Shown here piece by piece: positions 43,767-54,300 of a stretch of 64,000 nt of DNA. Source of the DNA: Chitinophaga sp. GbtcB8 (GTDB taxonomy: Bacteria > Bacteroidota > Bacteroidia > Chitinophagales > Chitinophagaceae); NCBI RefSeq assembly GCF_019091455.1, contig NZ_JAGXJN010000034.1, positions 1-64,000 of the forward strand, in the 5' to 3' direction. A program made the position numbers and the translations under genes. Within the stretch, counting starts at the first letter, position 1. The number at the start of each line of letters is the position of its first letter. The notes beneath the pieces were generated by a model. That model had not been told where the DNA came from and did not search any database. It saw only the letters and a program-made list of their open reading frames with translations.

Positions 43767-44864
43767 ATGGAAAAACAATTACCACTCACAACAGACAATA
43801 CCCTGGCGCCTGCCGCCACTATTACCCCTGCTGCACCGGTAAATGCAGCCAAAGCCCCCAAGAAATTCATTGGCTACATTCACAATTTCCGTGGAGTGGC
43901 CATTATTTATGTAGTAGGCGCGCACATTTTATTAAACTGGAGGGAAGGGTCCGTATCGCATAAGGTGCTGGACATTATTATGCAAAACTCCACCATCCTG
44001 TTCCTGTTCATTGCAGGTTACTTATTTCAGCACCTTTCTGCCAAATTTGAGTATAAGGATTACCTGGTTAAAAAGTTCCAGAACGTAATTTGCCCTTACC
44101 TGCTGTTATCCATACCAGTACTGGCTTACCGCCTGATATCGCAGGATATTAACGGTTTTACGCTGCAGGATCACCCGGATTTTGCATCATGGAGCCTGTG
44201 GCGCCAGGGCAGCTATTATTTACTGCATGGGGCGCATTTGCAACAGTTGTGGTTTATACCCATGATAGCTTTATATTATTTGATAGCGCCCATATTGCTG
44301 TATGTGGACCGGCATCCGAAATTATATTACGGTGTTTTGCCGGGGCTTATTATCATATCATTAGTGGTACAACGCAGTACCTTAAGTGATACGCTGGTAA
44401 TGGCGGTGCACTTTTTATCCGTATATGTTTTTGGAATGTTCCTGAGCCGTTATAAAGATGAATACCTTGTATTTGCCCGTAAATACTGGGTTTTAGTAAC
44501 GGTGCTGCCTATAGCTTTTTTAGTATTGAATTATTTTATAAGCCCACGCTTTTATGATAATGTGGACTACACACATAAAATGCTGTTCTGCCCTTTTTAC
44601 CTTTACTGGCTCTGGAGGCTGGAAAAATATGTGCCGAAATTTGTAGATGTGCTGGCGGTGCTGAGTTTTGGTATTTATTTTGTACACTACTTCTTTGTGC
44701 TGTTATTGAGAGGTGCGTACCAGAAGATATTTCACGCAGCTATGCCGGGTAATTTAGTGGTTTGGACCGTATGCCTTATAGTAGTAATGTTACTTTCCAT
44801 ATGGGCGTTACAGTTAACTCAAAGGATCTTAGGGAAAAAGAGTAAGTTCCTGGTGGGCGTGTAA
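43767..44864 (+). CDS. acyltransferase family 3 membrane protein (second copy)
   Basis: A 365-residue acyltransferase with about ten hydrophobic segments. The N-terminal 35 residues are low-complexity (Ala/Pro/Thr). The family opening is HNFRGVAIIYVVGAHILLNW with conserved His, then FLFIAGYLFQHLSAKFEYKD. It is clearly a different member from the 37547 gene. With the preceding GT2 it may build or modify a second glycan; the secreted hydrolases nearby could reverse the acylation. The promoter of the giant secreted protein gene follows. Confidence 0.87.
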   Translation: MEKQLPLTTDNTLAPAATITPAAPVNAAKAPKKFIGYIHNFRGVAIIYVVGAHILLNWREGSVSHKVLDIIMQNSTILFLFIAGYLFQHLSAKFEYKDYLVKKFQNVICPYLLLSIPVLAYRLISQDINGFTLQDHPDFASWSLWRQGSYYLLHGAHLQQLWFIPMIALYYLIAPILLYVDRHPKLYYGVLPGLIIISLVVQRSTLSDTLVMAVHFLSVYVFGMFLSRYKDEYLVFARKYWVLVTVLPIAFLVLNYFISPRFYDNVDYTHKMLFCPFYLYWLWRLEKYVPKFVDVLAVLSFGIYFVHYFFVLLLRGAYQKIFHAAMPGNLVVWTVCLIVVMLLSIWALQLTQRILGKKSKFLVGV

Positions 44865-44886
44865 CTTACTGGAAATTTTAATAAAA

Positions 44887-44923
44887 TTTTAATAGAACGG
44901 GAAAAATTTGTTTGCTAACTTGC
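44887..44923 (+). promoter_or_regulatory. promoter shared in form by the two giant secreted-protein genes
   Basis: TTTT (44887-44890), a 25-nt gap, then TAACTTGC (44916-44923). The second giant gene has the same 37-nt arrangement at 51171-51207, with GGGAA in the same place, so the region is homologous upstream of both genes. Confidence 0.5.
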
Positions 44924-45026
44924 ACAGATTTTCATCGTGTAGACTATTACGTTGTTGTTGATCTGAATTGTTTTGTGATCATCTTCGGGAATTCATCTAT
45001 TCCAATATTTTAACCATTCATATCCC

Positions 45027-45071
45027 ATGAAAGAGCCTGGTAACAATGAAATATTACCGGATACTCAATCA
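45027..45071 (+). promoter_or_regulatory. conserved leader hairpin, copy 1
   Basis: ATGAAAGAGCCTGGTAAC starts the element. Stem pairs: GAG 45033-45035 with CTC 45064-45066; CC 45036-45037 with GG 45059-45060; GGTAA 45039-45043 with TTACC 45054-45058; ATA is bulged. The ATG of the coding region is 11 nt after the CTC. Conserved with copy 2 at 51299. Confidence 0.65.
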
Positions 45072-45077
45072 TAATAT

Positions 45078-48000
45078 ATGATCAAATTCTATCTCCGATT
45101 GGTGATGCTGATGCTCATTTGCACTCAGTCATCCTTTTCATGGGCACAAAGCGTGCTGGATCCAAATGATGCAGTAGTAACATACAACTCTTCCAAGCCC
45201 CCAGTGAAACCTGCCTATAACCAAATTGGCAAATGGGTAAGGTCCAAGATCCTGAGCTGGAACACAGACGATTACAAATGTTATATCTATAATGATATGC
45301 AGTTCCGCCTGCTGTACCCCAAAAACTTCAATGCGGCGGACACTACCAAGAAATACCCCGTTACCATTGTATTTCACGGCACAGGTTCCAAAGGAGATAT
45401 TTATAATAACGAAAAACAGCTGGAAGCAGGCGGCACCCAGCACCTGGCTAAGCGGAACAACGGCTCTTATGACGGGTTTGTGATCTTTCCGCAGAATCTG
45501 ACCGGTTTCTTTGGTAATACACAATATGATTACCTGGTGCAGATCGTCACCAATTTTATGGCTCCCCAGCTGCATGCGGATATATTCCGCGTAACCATAG
45601 ACGGTTATTCTGCCGGCGGGCAGGCCACCTGGGATATGCTTATCCGCCATCCTAAATTTGTGGCCGGTGCAACGCCCATCAGCGCAGCAAAAGACACTTA
45701 CGATGATTCTATAGAGCTTTGGAAAGCCATACCCGTATGGCATTTCCAGGGTGGTAAAGATGGTAATCCCAACCCGGCCGTAGCTACGCTTATTCAAACA
45801 TCTGCAGTAAATGCCGGCGCCAACTATAAGCTCACCATTTACCCTACCCAGCCACATAGCATATGGAATATTGCCTGGAATGAAGCTGATTTTTTCCCAT
45901 TCATAATGCGGGCTAACAAAGCCAATCCCTGGCCATTATATGGCCATTACCAGTATTGTACCGGCGAAACTGTAAATACCACGCTTTGCCTTACTGCCGG
46001 ATTTGATGCCTACCAGTGGCGTAAGAATGGAGCGGTAATACCCGGCGCTGCCGGCAATACGCTGCAGGTAAGCAGCTATGGCACCTACGATGCCCGGGTA
46101 AGGAACGGCAACACCTGGTCTGACTGGTCGCCCATGCCGGTAGTGGTAGGCGCCAAAGCACCTACCATAACACCCGCTATAACCACCAGCGGCCTGCAAA
46201 GTAACGTGCTGCCCACACCGGAAGGGAAAGACAGCGTAGTACTGTCAGAACCGGAGGGTTATGACACTTATAGATGGATGAAAGCCGGTGGTACAGATAC
46301 TTTAGGCCGTAACAGTACTTTTGCCGCACGTGATACCGGGGGGTATATAGCCCGGGTAACCGAAAAATACGGTTGCTCTGACAATTTCTCCGCACCCTTC
46401 CGCGTAATTCCGGCCAATGGCGCACATGCCCCGGATGCCGCTGCCGGCCTCATTGTTTCCTCCCTTTCCCAAACCCAGGTAAAGCTGAACTGGATCGATA
46501 AACCATCGCCCGCGTATAATGAAACATTTTTTGAAATATACCGCACTCTTACACCAGGCACCAGGTACCAGCTGGTAGCTAGGGTAAATGCGGATGTGCT
46601 TACCTATACAGATGCCAGCCTGCCCACCAACACCCGCTTTTATTATATTATAAGAGCAGTGAACGATAACGGCGCAGCGCCTGTAAGCAATGAAGCCAGC
46701 GCCATTACCAAAGCAGATACCACTGCGCCGGTTGCGCCATCAGCCTTAACCAAGGTAAGCGCCACCCGTAGTACCGTAAGGTTAAAGTGGGGCGCCGCTA
46801 CAGATAATGTGGGGATAGACAGGTACGATGTGTATGTGGATGGTATTAAATCCTACACCACACCTAAAGACAGTTTTGCCATAACCGTATATGGGCTTAA
46901 TTACCGCCAGGTATACAACTTTGTAGTAAAGGCACGCGACCTGGCAGGCAATGAATCGCCGGCCAGCAACCAGGTATCTGTTGCAGCAGTAAATGCCACT
47001 GATACCATTACCCTGGGCAATGTACCATCCATACCATATAGCTTAACTGCCCTTGCTGCATCCTTTAACCAGCTGCAGATAAGCTGGGCTGATAGCAGCG
47101 GCCGTGCATCTGCCTTTGAAATATACAGAAGCACCAGCTCCGGCGGCACTTACCGGATTGCAGCCACCGTGGCCGCCAATCTGAGAACCTATACGGACGG
47201 AGGTTTGTCGGCCAATACCAGCTATTATTACAAGCTCAAAGCCATCAACAAATACGGCAGCAGCGACTTAAGTAATTATATTCAGGGCACCACCAGCAAA
47301 GCAGTATCCCCTACCTCGCCCAACGCACTCACAGCTACCCCGGTATCAAACAGCCGGATAGACCTGCAATGGACAGACAGGAGCAACAATGAAACCAGCT
47401 TTGAGCTGTACCGCTCTTACAACAATAACAGCACCTATGTATTGCTGGCCTCACTGGCTGCCAGCTCCGGCACCACCGTGCAGTACTCAGATACCGGGCT
47501 GTTTGCCAATGGTGTCTACTATTATAAGGTATTGGCTAAAAACGGAAGTGCCACCAGCGGCTACTCCAATGAGGTAACCAAGCAAACATTGAACAGCAAG
47601 CCTGTTATTACGGGCGCGGCCAATCAAACCATGCGCTACGGCACCCAGCTAACTTATCATATTACCGCTACAGACCCGGATAATGAACCTGTAACCCTGG
47701 CTGTTACCAACCTGCCGGCTTTTGCTTCCGTTACCGACAGTAGCACAGACAACTTTACCGTTACCTTCTCCCCTGCCCAGGCAGATACCGGCGCATATAC
47801 GATCACCGCAACTTCTGCAGACCAGCATAACGGCATTACCACACAAACATTTACACTAAATGTAGATGATAACTATCAACCGGTATTAAGCCCCATTGCA
47901 AATATAACCCTGGCAGAAAAAGACAGCCTGCAGGTAAGCCTTTCCGCCAGCGATGCAAATGCCGCGGATACGGCTATATGGACTGTTACCGGCCTGCCTT

Positions 48001-51000
48001 CCTTTGCAACGCTTACACCGGCCGGCCATACTGCGCAGCTGCTGGTAAAACCCGGTTATGCAAATGCCGGCACCTATAATGTAACGGTGAAGGTATCAGA
48101 TAACAGAAGCGGACTGGCTACCCGGCAATTCACCATTACTGTAACAGACGTAAATCCCAACTATAAGGTATACGTTAATTTTACGGATGGCTCTTATACA
48201 GCCGGCAGCCCCTGGAACAATACCAACAGGAAACCCCTGCAGAACGATGTGTTTTCCGGCTGGAAAGATGATAAAGGCAGCGCCACCGGCATTAGCATGA
48301 CCGTGCTTACGCTCTGGCAAACCGTGAACGGCGGCGCCAATACCAATAACCAGGGCTATAATGCCGGTAGCAATGCAGGCCTGTACCCGGATAATGTAAT
48401 GACCAGCAACTGGTGGACCAACACTGACAAACAAACCATGCAGCTCAGCGGCCTGCCCACAGCATATAAATACTGCTTCACCTTTTATGGCAGCCGCTAT
48501 GGCGTATCAGACAACCGCATTGCCAATTATACTATTAACGGTACCAGCGTAACGCTGAACGCATCAAACAACACCAGCCAAACCGTAGCTATCAACAACA
48601 TAAGGCCGGATAGCGCAGGCAATATTAAAATAGACCTGCAGCCTGCTGCAGGCTCCCAGTATGCTTACCTGAATGCGATGGTTATTACCGTTGTTTATGA
48701 CGATGGTACTGCGCCTGCCCGGCCGGGTAATTTTACAGCCGCCAGTGTTACGCAGGGTGTAAAGCTAAGCTGGACAGACCAGGCGTATAATGAGGACAGC
48801 TATGAAGTATACCGCAGCCCCTCTAAAACAGACACCTTTACGCTGATACATACCGGCGCGGCTAACGATACCGCCTATACGGATGCTGATGCGGCCAGCG
48901 GCCAAACCTGGTACTACAAGGTAAGGGCGGTTAACAGCCACGGCGTTTCACCTTTTACAGATACTGCATCCATACTGGTGCCCAACAAAGCGCCGGTACT
49001 GGCAGCAATAGATAATGTGATCATAAAGGCAGACAGCACCCGGCAGATAGCCCTTAGCGCTACAGATGCTACGGGCGACACTATAACCCTGCGTGCCAGC
49101 GGGTTCCCTGCCTTTGCCACGCTCAACGCCACCGGTAATGGCGCTGCCACCCTGCAGCTGGCGCCTGCCAGCGCCAATATTGGCAAATACACGCTAACGG
49201 TGGTTGCAAAAGACAACAAGGGCGATTCCAGCAGCCAAACCTTTACCGTACAGGTAACAGATAACAAAATATCTACCGTATATGTGAACTGCAACCAGGT
49301 ACAACCAGCCGGCGCACCCTGGAACAACTTTAATTCGCTGCCCAATGTAAATGCAGGCATCAGTAATATGAAAGATGAAACCGGCGCAGGCAGCGGCATC
49401 AGCATTACCATACTGGATGCCTTTACCGGCGCCAATAATGTAGGCGCTGTAACCGGTACCAACTCCGGCGTGTACCCGGATACAGTAATGCAAACATTCT
49501 TCTACGATCAAAGCAGCACCGCCAGGCGCATACGCCTCAGCGGCCTTTCCGCCACCCGTAAATACAACCTGGTATTCTTTGGCAGCCGTACCGCTGTATC
49601 AGATAACCGGAACACTATTTACGCAGCGGGCGGCGACAGCGTAATATTAAATGCAGCCAGCAATACAGCCAATACCGTGCAGCTCAATGGCCTGGCGCCG
49701 GATAGCAGCGGCAATATCATCTTTACCGTAAAACAGGCTCCCGGCTCCTTCTCCGCTTACCTGAATACGCTGGTAATACAGTCTTATGTGGATGATGGCA
49801 TACCCATTGCCCCGGATAACCTGACCGCTACATCCGCCAGCAGAACCAGCATACAGCTGGCCTGGGCAGATAAGGCCAGCAATGAAACCGGCTACGAAAT
49901 ATGGCGTGCTAACAGCAAGAACGGCGCCTATACCGTGCTGGCTACCGTGGGCGCTAATATAGCCGCCTACACAGACAACAATGTCAGCGCCAACACCGTA
50001 TATTATTATAAAGTAAGGACCCTGGCAGGTACTGCAGCCTCTGCATTCAGCAATATTGCCGGCGGCAGCACCATGGCCTACAGCCTAAGTATTAATTTTA
50101 CTTCCGTAAACCTGGCGCCTGCCCCCTGGACGAACATCACGGTATTACCGGATGCAGGGTACCGGGTTACTAACCTGAAAGATGATGGCAGCAATACCAC
50201 CGGCGTTAATATGACCTTCCTGGCGCCCTTTGCAGGCTCTAACCCGGCCGGCAAACAAACCGGCAATAATAGCGGCGTGTACCCGGATAAAGTGCTGGCA
50301 GAATCTTTCTATACAGAAGGCGCAGATACTGCACGTATAAAAATGAGCGGGCTGGATCAGCTGAAAGAATACTCCTTTACCTTCCTGGGCAGCCGTGCAG
50401 ATGTGGGCACCCGCATTACCGGTTACAAAATAGGCAGCCGTGCCGTAACACTGGATGCGAATAATAACACCCAGAACACGGTGACCATTGATAAGGTAAA
50501 ACCGGATAATAACGGGGAGGTATATATAGACATTTACTCCACCTTCGACTTCGGTCACCTGAATGCAATGGTGGTAAAGGTATTCCCTGCTACAGACAGC
50601 ACTAACCTTGAAACCCTGCCGGTAAACGGAGCTGCCGCCACTATGGATAACGGGCGCAGCACCCAGACCATAGGGCTCATGGGCGCTATGAGCGGCGTAG
50701 CGGCAATAAATAACACGCCGGCGAATGCAGTGGAAGCGGTGACCGTATATCCCAACCCGTTCACCAGCTTTATTAACCTGAACTTTACCATAAGCAGCGG
50801 GCAAACCGCCAGCCGCATACAGGTAAGGTTAATAGATATGAATGGGCGGCCAGTGCTGCTGAAAGACCTGGGCAACAAGGGCAGCGGCGCCTACCAGGAA
50901 AGGCTGGAGATCAACAACCAGCAGCTGCAGCGTGGCATATACCTGTTACAGGTGCTGTCCGGTAACAACCAGATAAAAACACTTAAGCTGGTAAAACAGT

Positions 51001-51002
51001 AA
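45078..51002 (+). CDS. giant T9SS-secreted hydrolase with FN3 and repeated unknown modules
   Basis: 1974 residues. Signal peptide (ends FSWAQ, 24); serine hydrolase (about 35-285; HGTGSKG, GYSAGG, GGKDGNP, H-x-x-W as HSIW); Ig-like region (about 290-445); four FN3 domains (about 447-838); two cadherin/He_PIG-like domains (about 840-1024); then three copies of a roughly 170-residue module (about 1025, 1396 and 1667) alternating with FN3 and one further He_PIG-like domain; T9SS type A sorting domain (from about 1887, VTVYPNPFTS). The module has no name I know: it reads NFT, APWNN, KDD.G, GVYPD, FGSR, NTxxTV, LNAMV. A glycan-binding role is plausible but unproven. Confidence 0.88.
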   Translation: MIKFYLRLVMLMLICTQSSFSWAQSVLDPNDAVVTYNSSKPPVKPAYNQIGKWVRSKILSWNTDDYKCYIYNDMQFRLLYPKNFNAADTTKKYPVTIVFHGTGSKGDIYNNEKQLEAGGTQHLAKRNNGSYDGFVIFPQNLTGFFGNTQYDYLVQIVTNFMAPQLHADIFRVTIDGYSAGGQATWDMLIRHPKFVAGATPISAAKDTYDDSIELWKAIPVWHFQGGKDGNPNPAVATLIQTSAVNAGANYKLTIYPTQPHSIWNIAWNEADFFPFIMRANKANPWPLYGHYQYCTGETVNTTLCLTAGFDAYQWRKNGAVIPGAAGNTLQVSSYGTYDARVRNGNTWSDWSPMPVVVGAKAPTITPAITTSGLQSNVLPTPEGKDSVVLSEPEGYDTYRWMKAGGTDTLGRNSTFAARDTGGYIARVTEKYGCSDNFSAPFRVIPANGAHAPDAAAGLIVSSLSQTQVKLNWIDKPSPAYNETFFEIYRTLTPGTRYQLVARVNADVLTYTDASLPTNTRFYYIIRAVNDNGAAPVSNEASAITKADTTAPVAPSALTKVSATRSTVRLKWGAATDNVGIDRYDVYVDGIKSYTTPKDSFAITVYGLNYRQVYNFVVKARDLAGNESPASNQVSVAAVNATDTITLGNVPSIPYSLTALAASFNQLQISWADSSGRASAFEIYRSTSSGGTYRIAATVAANLRTYTDGGLSANTSYYYKLKAINKYGSSDLSNYIQGTTSKAVSPTSPNALTATPVSNSRIDLQWTDRSNNETSFELYRSYNNNSTYVLLASLAASSGTTVQYSDTGLFANGVYYYKVLAKNGSATSGYSNEVTKQTLNSKPVITGAANQTMRYGTQLTYHITATDPDNEPVTLAVTNLPAFASVTDSSTDNFTVTFSPAQADTGAYTITATSADQHNGITTQTFTLNVDDNYQPVLSPIANITLAEKDSLQVSLSASDANAADTAIWTVTGLPSFATLTPAGHTAQLLVKPGYANAGTYNVTVKVSDNRSGLATRQFTITVTDVNPNYKVYVNFTDGSYTAGSPWNNTNRKPLQNDVFSGWKDDKGSATGISMTVLTLWQTVNGGANTNNQGYNAGSNAGLYPDNVMTSNWWTNTDKQTMQLSGLPTAYKYCFTFYGSRYGVSDNRIANYTINGTSVTLNASNNTSQTVAINNIRPDSAGNIKIDLQPAAGSQYAYLNAMVITVVYDDGTAPARPGNFTAASVTQGVKLSWTDQAYNEDSYEVYRSPSKTDTFTLIHTGAANDTAYTDADAASGQTWYYKVRAVNSHGVSPFTDTASILVPNKAPVLAAIDNVIIKADSTRQIALSATDATGDTITLRASGFPAFATLNATGNGAATLQLAPASANIGKYTLTVVAKDNKGDSSSQTFTVQVTDNKISTVYVNCNQVQPAGAPWNNFNSLPNVNAGISNMKDETGAGSGISITILDAFTGANNVGAVTGTNSGVYPDTVMQTFFYDQSSTARRIRLSGLSATRKYNLVFFGSRTAVSDNRNTIYAAGGDSVILNAASNTANTVQLNGLAPDSSGNIIFTVKQAPGSFSAYLNTLVIQSYVDDGIPIAPDNLTATSASRTSIQLAWADKASNETGYEIWRANSKNGAYTVLATVGANIAAYTDNNVSANTVYYYKVRTLAGTAASAFSNIAGGSTMAYSLSINFTSVNLAPAPWTNITVLPDAGYRVTNLKDDGSNTTGVNMTFLAPFAGSNPAGKQTGNNSGVYPDKVLAESFYTEGADTARIKMSGLDQLKEYSFTFLGSRADVGTRITGYKIGSRAVTLDANNNTQNTVTIDKVKPDNNGEVYIDIYSTFDFGHLNAMVVKVFPATDSTNLETLPVNGAAATMDNGRSTQTIGLMGAMSGVAAINNTPANAVEAVTVYPNPFTSFINLNFTISSGQTASRIQVRLIDMNGRPVLLKDLGNKGSGAYQERLEINNQQLQRGIYLLQVLSGNNQIKTLKLVKQ

Positions 51003-51019
51003 AATAATACTCCCTTTAC

Positions 51020-51079
51020 AAGGGCTGGCTAAGAAGTAACTGCAGGCAGGTAAGCAGCGGTACTTTTTGGCCGGCCCTT
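51020..51079 (+). terminator. long-looped hairpin after first giant gene
   Basis: A 10-bp stem, one wobble pair (51020-51029 with 51070-51079), around a 40-nt loop with internal complementarity, followed by ATATTTTAT. A probable terminator or 3' structure, 18 bp after the stop. Confidence 0.45.
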
Positions 51080-51170
51080 CATATTTTATAACACCCTTAT
51101 TTTAGCCTTCCCCAAAACGGTTATTGCACAAATCAGGAGGTTTACCAGTAATTTTACGCCATTTACCAAC

Positions 51171-51207
51171 TTTTAACTACCGGGAATATTTTTATTCTCT
51201 AAATTGC
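51171..51207 (+). promoter_or_regulatory. promoter of the second giant gene
   Basis: TTTT (51171-51174), then TAAATTGC (51200-51207) at the same spacing as copy 1 at 44887-44923. It lies 144 bp before the ATG. Confidence 0.5.
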
Positions 51208-51298
51208 GATGAATATATCGAGTAGGGACAATTCCACTTCTTTTCGACCATCTCCTGAGAAAACTCTCCTATACTTAATAATTTAACCATCACTTCCG

Positions 51299-51343
51299 AT
51301 GAAAGAGCCTGGTAACAATTAATTATTACCCGGATACTCAATC
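51299..51343 (+). promoter_or_regulatory. conserved leader hairpin, copy 2
   Basis: Near-identical to copy 1. Stem pairs: GAG 51305-51307 with CTC 51337-51339; CC 51308-51309 with GG 51332-51333; GGTAA 51311-51315 with TTACC 51326-51330. The loop differs and a C is inserted, while the paired bases are unchanged. The loop sequence would stop a reading frame after seven codons, against sixteen in copy 1. Confidence 0.65.
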
Positions 51344-51350
51344 ATTTTAT

Positions 51351-54300
51351 ATGATCAAATTTTACCTCCGCTTAATGCTGGTGATGCTTACATGCATATG
51401 CACGCAGCAAACATGGGCACAAGTGCTGAATCCAAGCGATCCAGTAGTCACCTACAACTCAGCCAACCCGCCCACACAGCCAGCATGGGGGCAGATTGGT
51501 AAATGGGTAAGGACCAAACGTGTTAGCTGGAACAGCGACACATACAAATGTTACATCTACAAGGGCATGCAGTTCCGCCTGATGTATCCCAAAAACTTCA
51601 ACGCTGCGGACACTTCCAAAAAGTATCCCCTCATCATCTTCTTCCACGGTATTGGGGAGAAGGGATCTATCTATGACAATGAGTACCAGCTGTATCATGG
51701 AGGTCAGATACATCAGAGCCGGGTACTATCCGGAGCATTTGACGGCTTTCTCCTGTATGCGCAGAATAATGGCGGATACTGGGGAAATACCCAATATGAT
51801 TACATGAATGAGCTCATTAACAACTTCTTTATCCAGCAGCTTAATGTGGATCCTTTCCGCTGTATGATCGAAGGTCTTTCCGGGGGCGGTATGGCCACCT
51901 GGGATTTTCTGTTCCGTTACCCCAAGCTGGTAGCGGCAGCTACGCCTATCAGCGCGGCAAATGATACCTATGATAATTATGTACAAAGCTGGAAATACAC
52001 GCCCCTCTGGCAATTCCAGGGTGGTGTGGATAAGAACCCCGCACCGGCTGTAGCACTGATGATCCAGACCGCAGCACAGAATGCGGGCGCCAACTATAAA
52101 TTAAAGATCTACGACGGTCAGGGCCACGGCGTATGGAACTTAGCCTGGGGCGAATCGGACTATTTCCCCTTTATGTCCCGCGCCTATAAGTCCAACCCAT
52201 GGGCTTTATATGGCAGAACGGAATTTTGTCCCGGTGACCCGGTAAATACCACCCTGGGGCTTACCGCAGGATTCGATGCTTATGAGTGGCGGAAAGACGG
52301 CGCACTCATATCTGGCGCTAACAGCAATACGCTGCTGGTGACCAGTTTTGGTACGTATACAGCCAGGGTAAGAAGCGGCAGCAGGTGGTCCCAGTGGTCG
52401 CCTATCCCTGTTGTAGTGCAAACCAAAGCGCCTACCGTAACGCCTAATATACAAATGGCCGGCCTGCAGAGTAATGTACTGCCCACACCGGAAGGTAAGG
52501 ACAGTGTAATACTTTCTTTGCCGGATGGTTATGCCTCTTACGCATGGATGAAGAGCGGTGGTACAGATACCTTAGGCAGGGCAATGAACTTCACTGCCCG
52601 TGAAACCGGCAGTTATATTGCCAGGGTAACCGAACAATACGGTTGCTCCAGCAGCTTCTCCACTCCTTTCCCGGTTATTAATGCGGCTGGCGCCAATGCG
52701 CCTGATCCTGCCGGTGGATTACTGGTTACGCCATTGTCCAAAACACAGCTTAAGCTTAACTGGACGGATAAGCCATCCCCGCTTTATAACGAAACCGCAT
52801 TTGAATTATACCGCGCCGCAACTGCCGGTGGTCCCTACACCTTGGTAGGTAAGGTGAATGCAGATGTGCTCACCTTTACTGACGCCGGCCTGATGGCCAA
52901 TACCCGCTACTATTACATTGTACGTGCCGTAAATAATAACGGCGCAGCACCGGTGAGCAGCGAGGCAAACGGCCTTACCCTGGCGGATAACCAAAAGCCC
53001 ACAGCTCCGGGCAGCCTGGCACAGTCCGGCGCCACCCGCAGCTCCGTGAACCTTACCTGGACTGCCTCTACGGACGATGTAGGCATCGATAAATACGATA
53101 TTTATTTTAACGGCAAAAAGACCTTTACTGTTCCAGCCGGCACTACTTCCTTTGCAGCTTACGGCTTAGCGGCCAAGACTATTTACACGGTAGTGATCAA
53201 GGCCAGGGACCTTGCCGGCAACGAATCTCCGGCCAGTAACCAGGTAACAGTAGCTACCTATCAAAGTGGTCTTAACTACAAGTACTACACCACTACTGCC
53301 AGCTGGACGGCATTACCCGACTTTAATACTTTACTGCCCGCCAAAACAGGCGTAGTGTCTACAGTAAGCACCAGCCCAAGAACACAAAGCGACCGGTTTG
53401 CATTCATCTGGCAGGGATGGATCAACATCCCCACCACTGGTAACTATACATTTGAGACCAACTCAGATGCAGGCAGCAAGGTATACATCGGCAGCGAAGT
53501 ATATGATCCCGCTGCAACGCCGCTCGTGAATAATGATGGCGTACACAGCTCACAATACAGGGAAGGCACTATTAACCTTACCAAAGGCACATACCCGATC
53601 ATTGTTACTTATTTTGAAGTAACCGGTTCGGATAACATTACCCTGTACTGGAAAAATACCGCCAACGGCGTAGGCAGCCGTCAGTCCATACCTTCCCAGT
53701 ATTTCATTGATACGCTTAACCTGGGCGCTGCACCGTTAGCACCCAGCCAGGTAGCTGTAGCAGTAGTATCCCACAAGGCGCTGCGCGTAACCTGGAAGGA
53801 TAACAGCAGCAATGAAACAGGTTTTGAACTGTACAGGAGCACCAGCTCAAACGGTACCTATACCATTGTTACAACAACAGGCCCCAACGTGATAACTTAT
53901 ACAGATACCACGTTGAATGCCAATACTACTTATTACTACAGGCTCAAGTCAATTAACCTGGCTGGCGCCTCTTCCAACTCTTCTTCTGCCAGCGGCAAAA
54001 CGCAGGTATTGCCATCAATACCCACTGCGCCCAATACGCTTACAGCTACGGCTGTTTCCGGTACGCAGATCAACCTGGCCTGGAAAGATAACTCCAGCAA
54101 CGAAACAGGTTTTGAAATATACCGCTCCGCCAACACCAATGCCAATTACGTGCTCATAGCCACCACGGCAGCGAATGCAACAGCAAATGCATCTTACTCA
54201 GATCAGGACCTGTTCCCCAACGCACGTTACTACTATCGCGTAAGGGCTAAAAACGACGGCGGTAACAGCGGTTACACCAACGAGGTGAATACGCTTACGC

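Noticed and set aside
45027..45074. A short upstream peptide, MKEPGNNE..., before the giant genes
   Set aside because: The two copies stop at different places (7 and 15 codons) because of changes in the loop, while stem bases are kept, so RNA structure is a better reading than a leader peptide.
45138..45857. A 239-residue minus-strand frame in the first giant gene
   Set aside because: Antisense to the well-supported hydrolase domain and without recognisable features.
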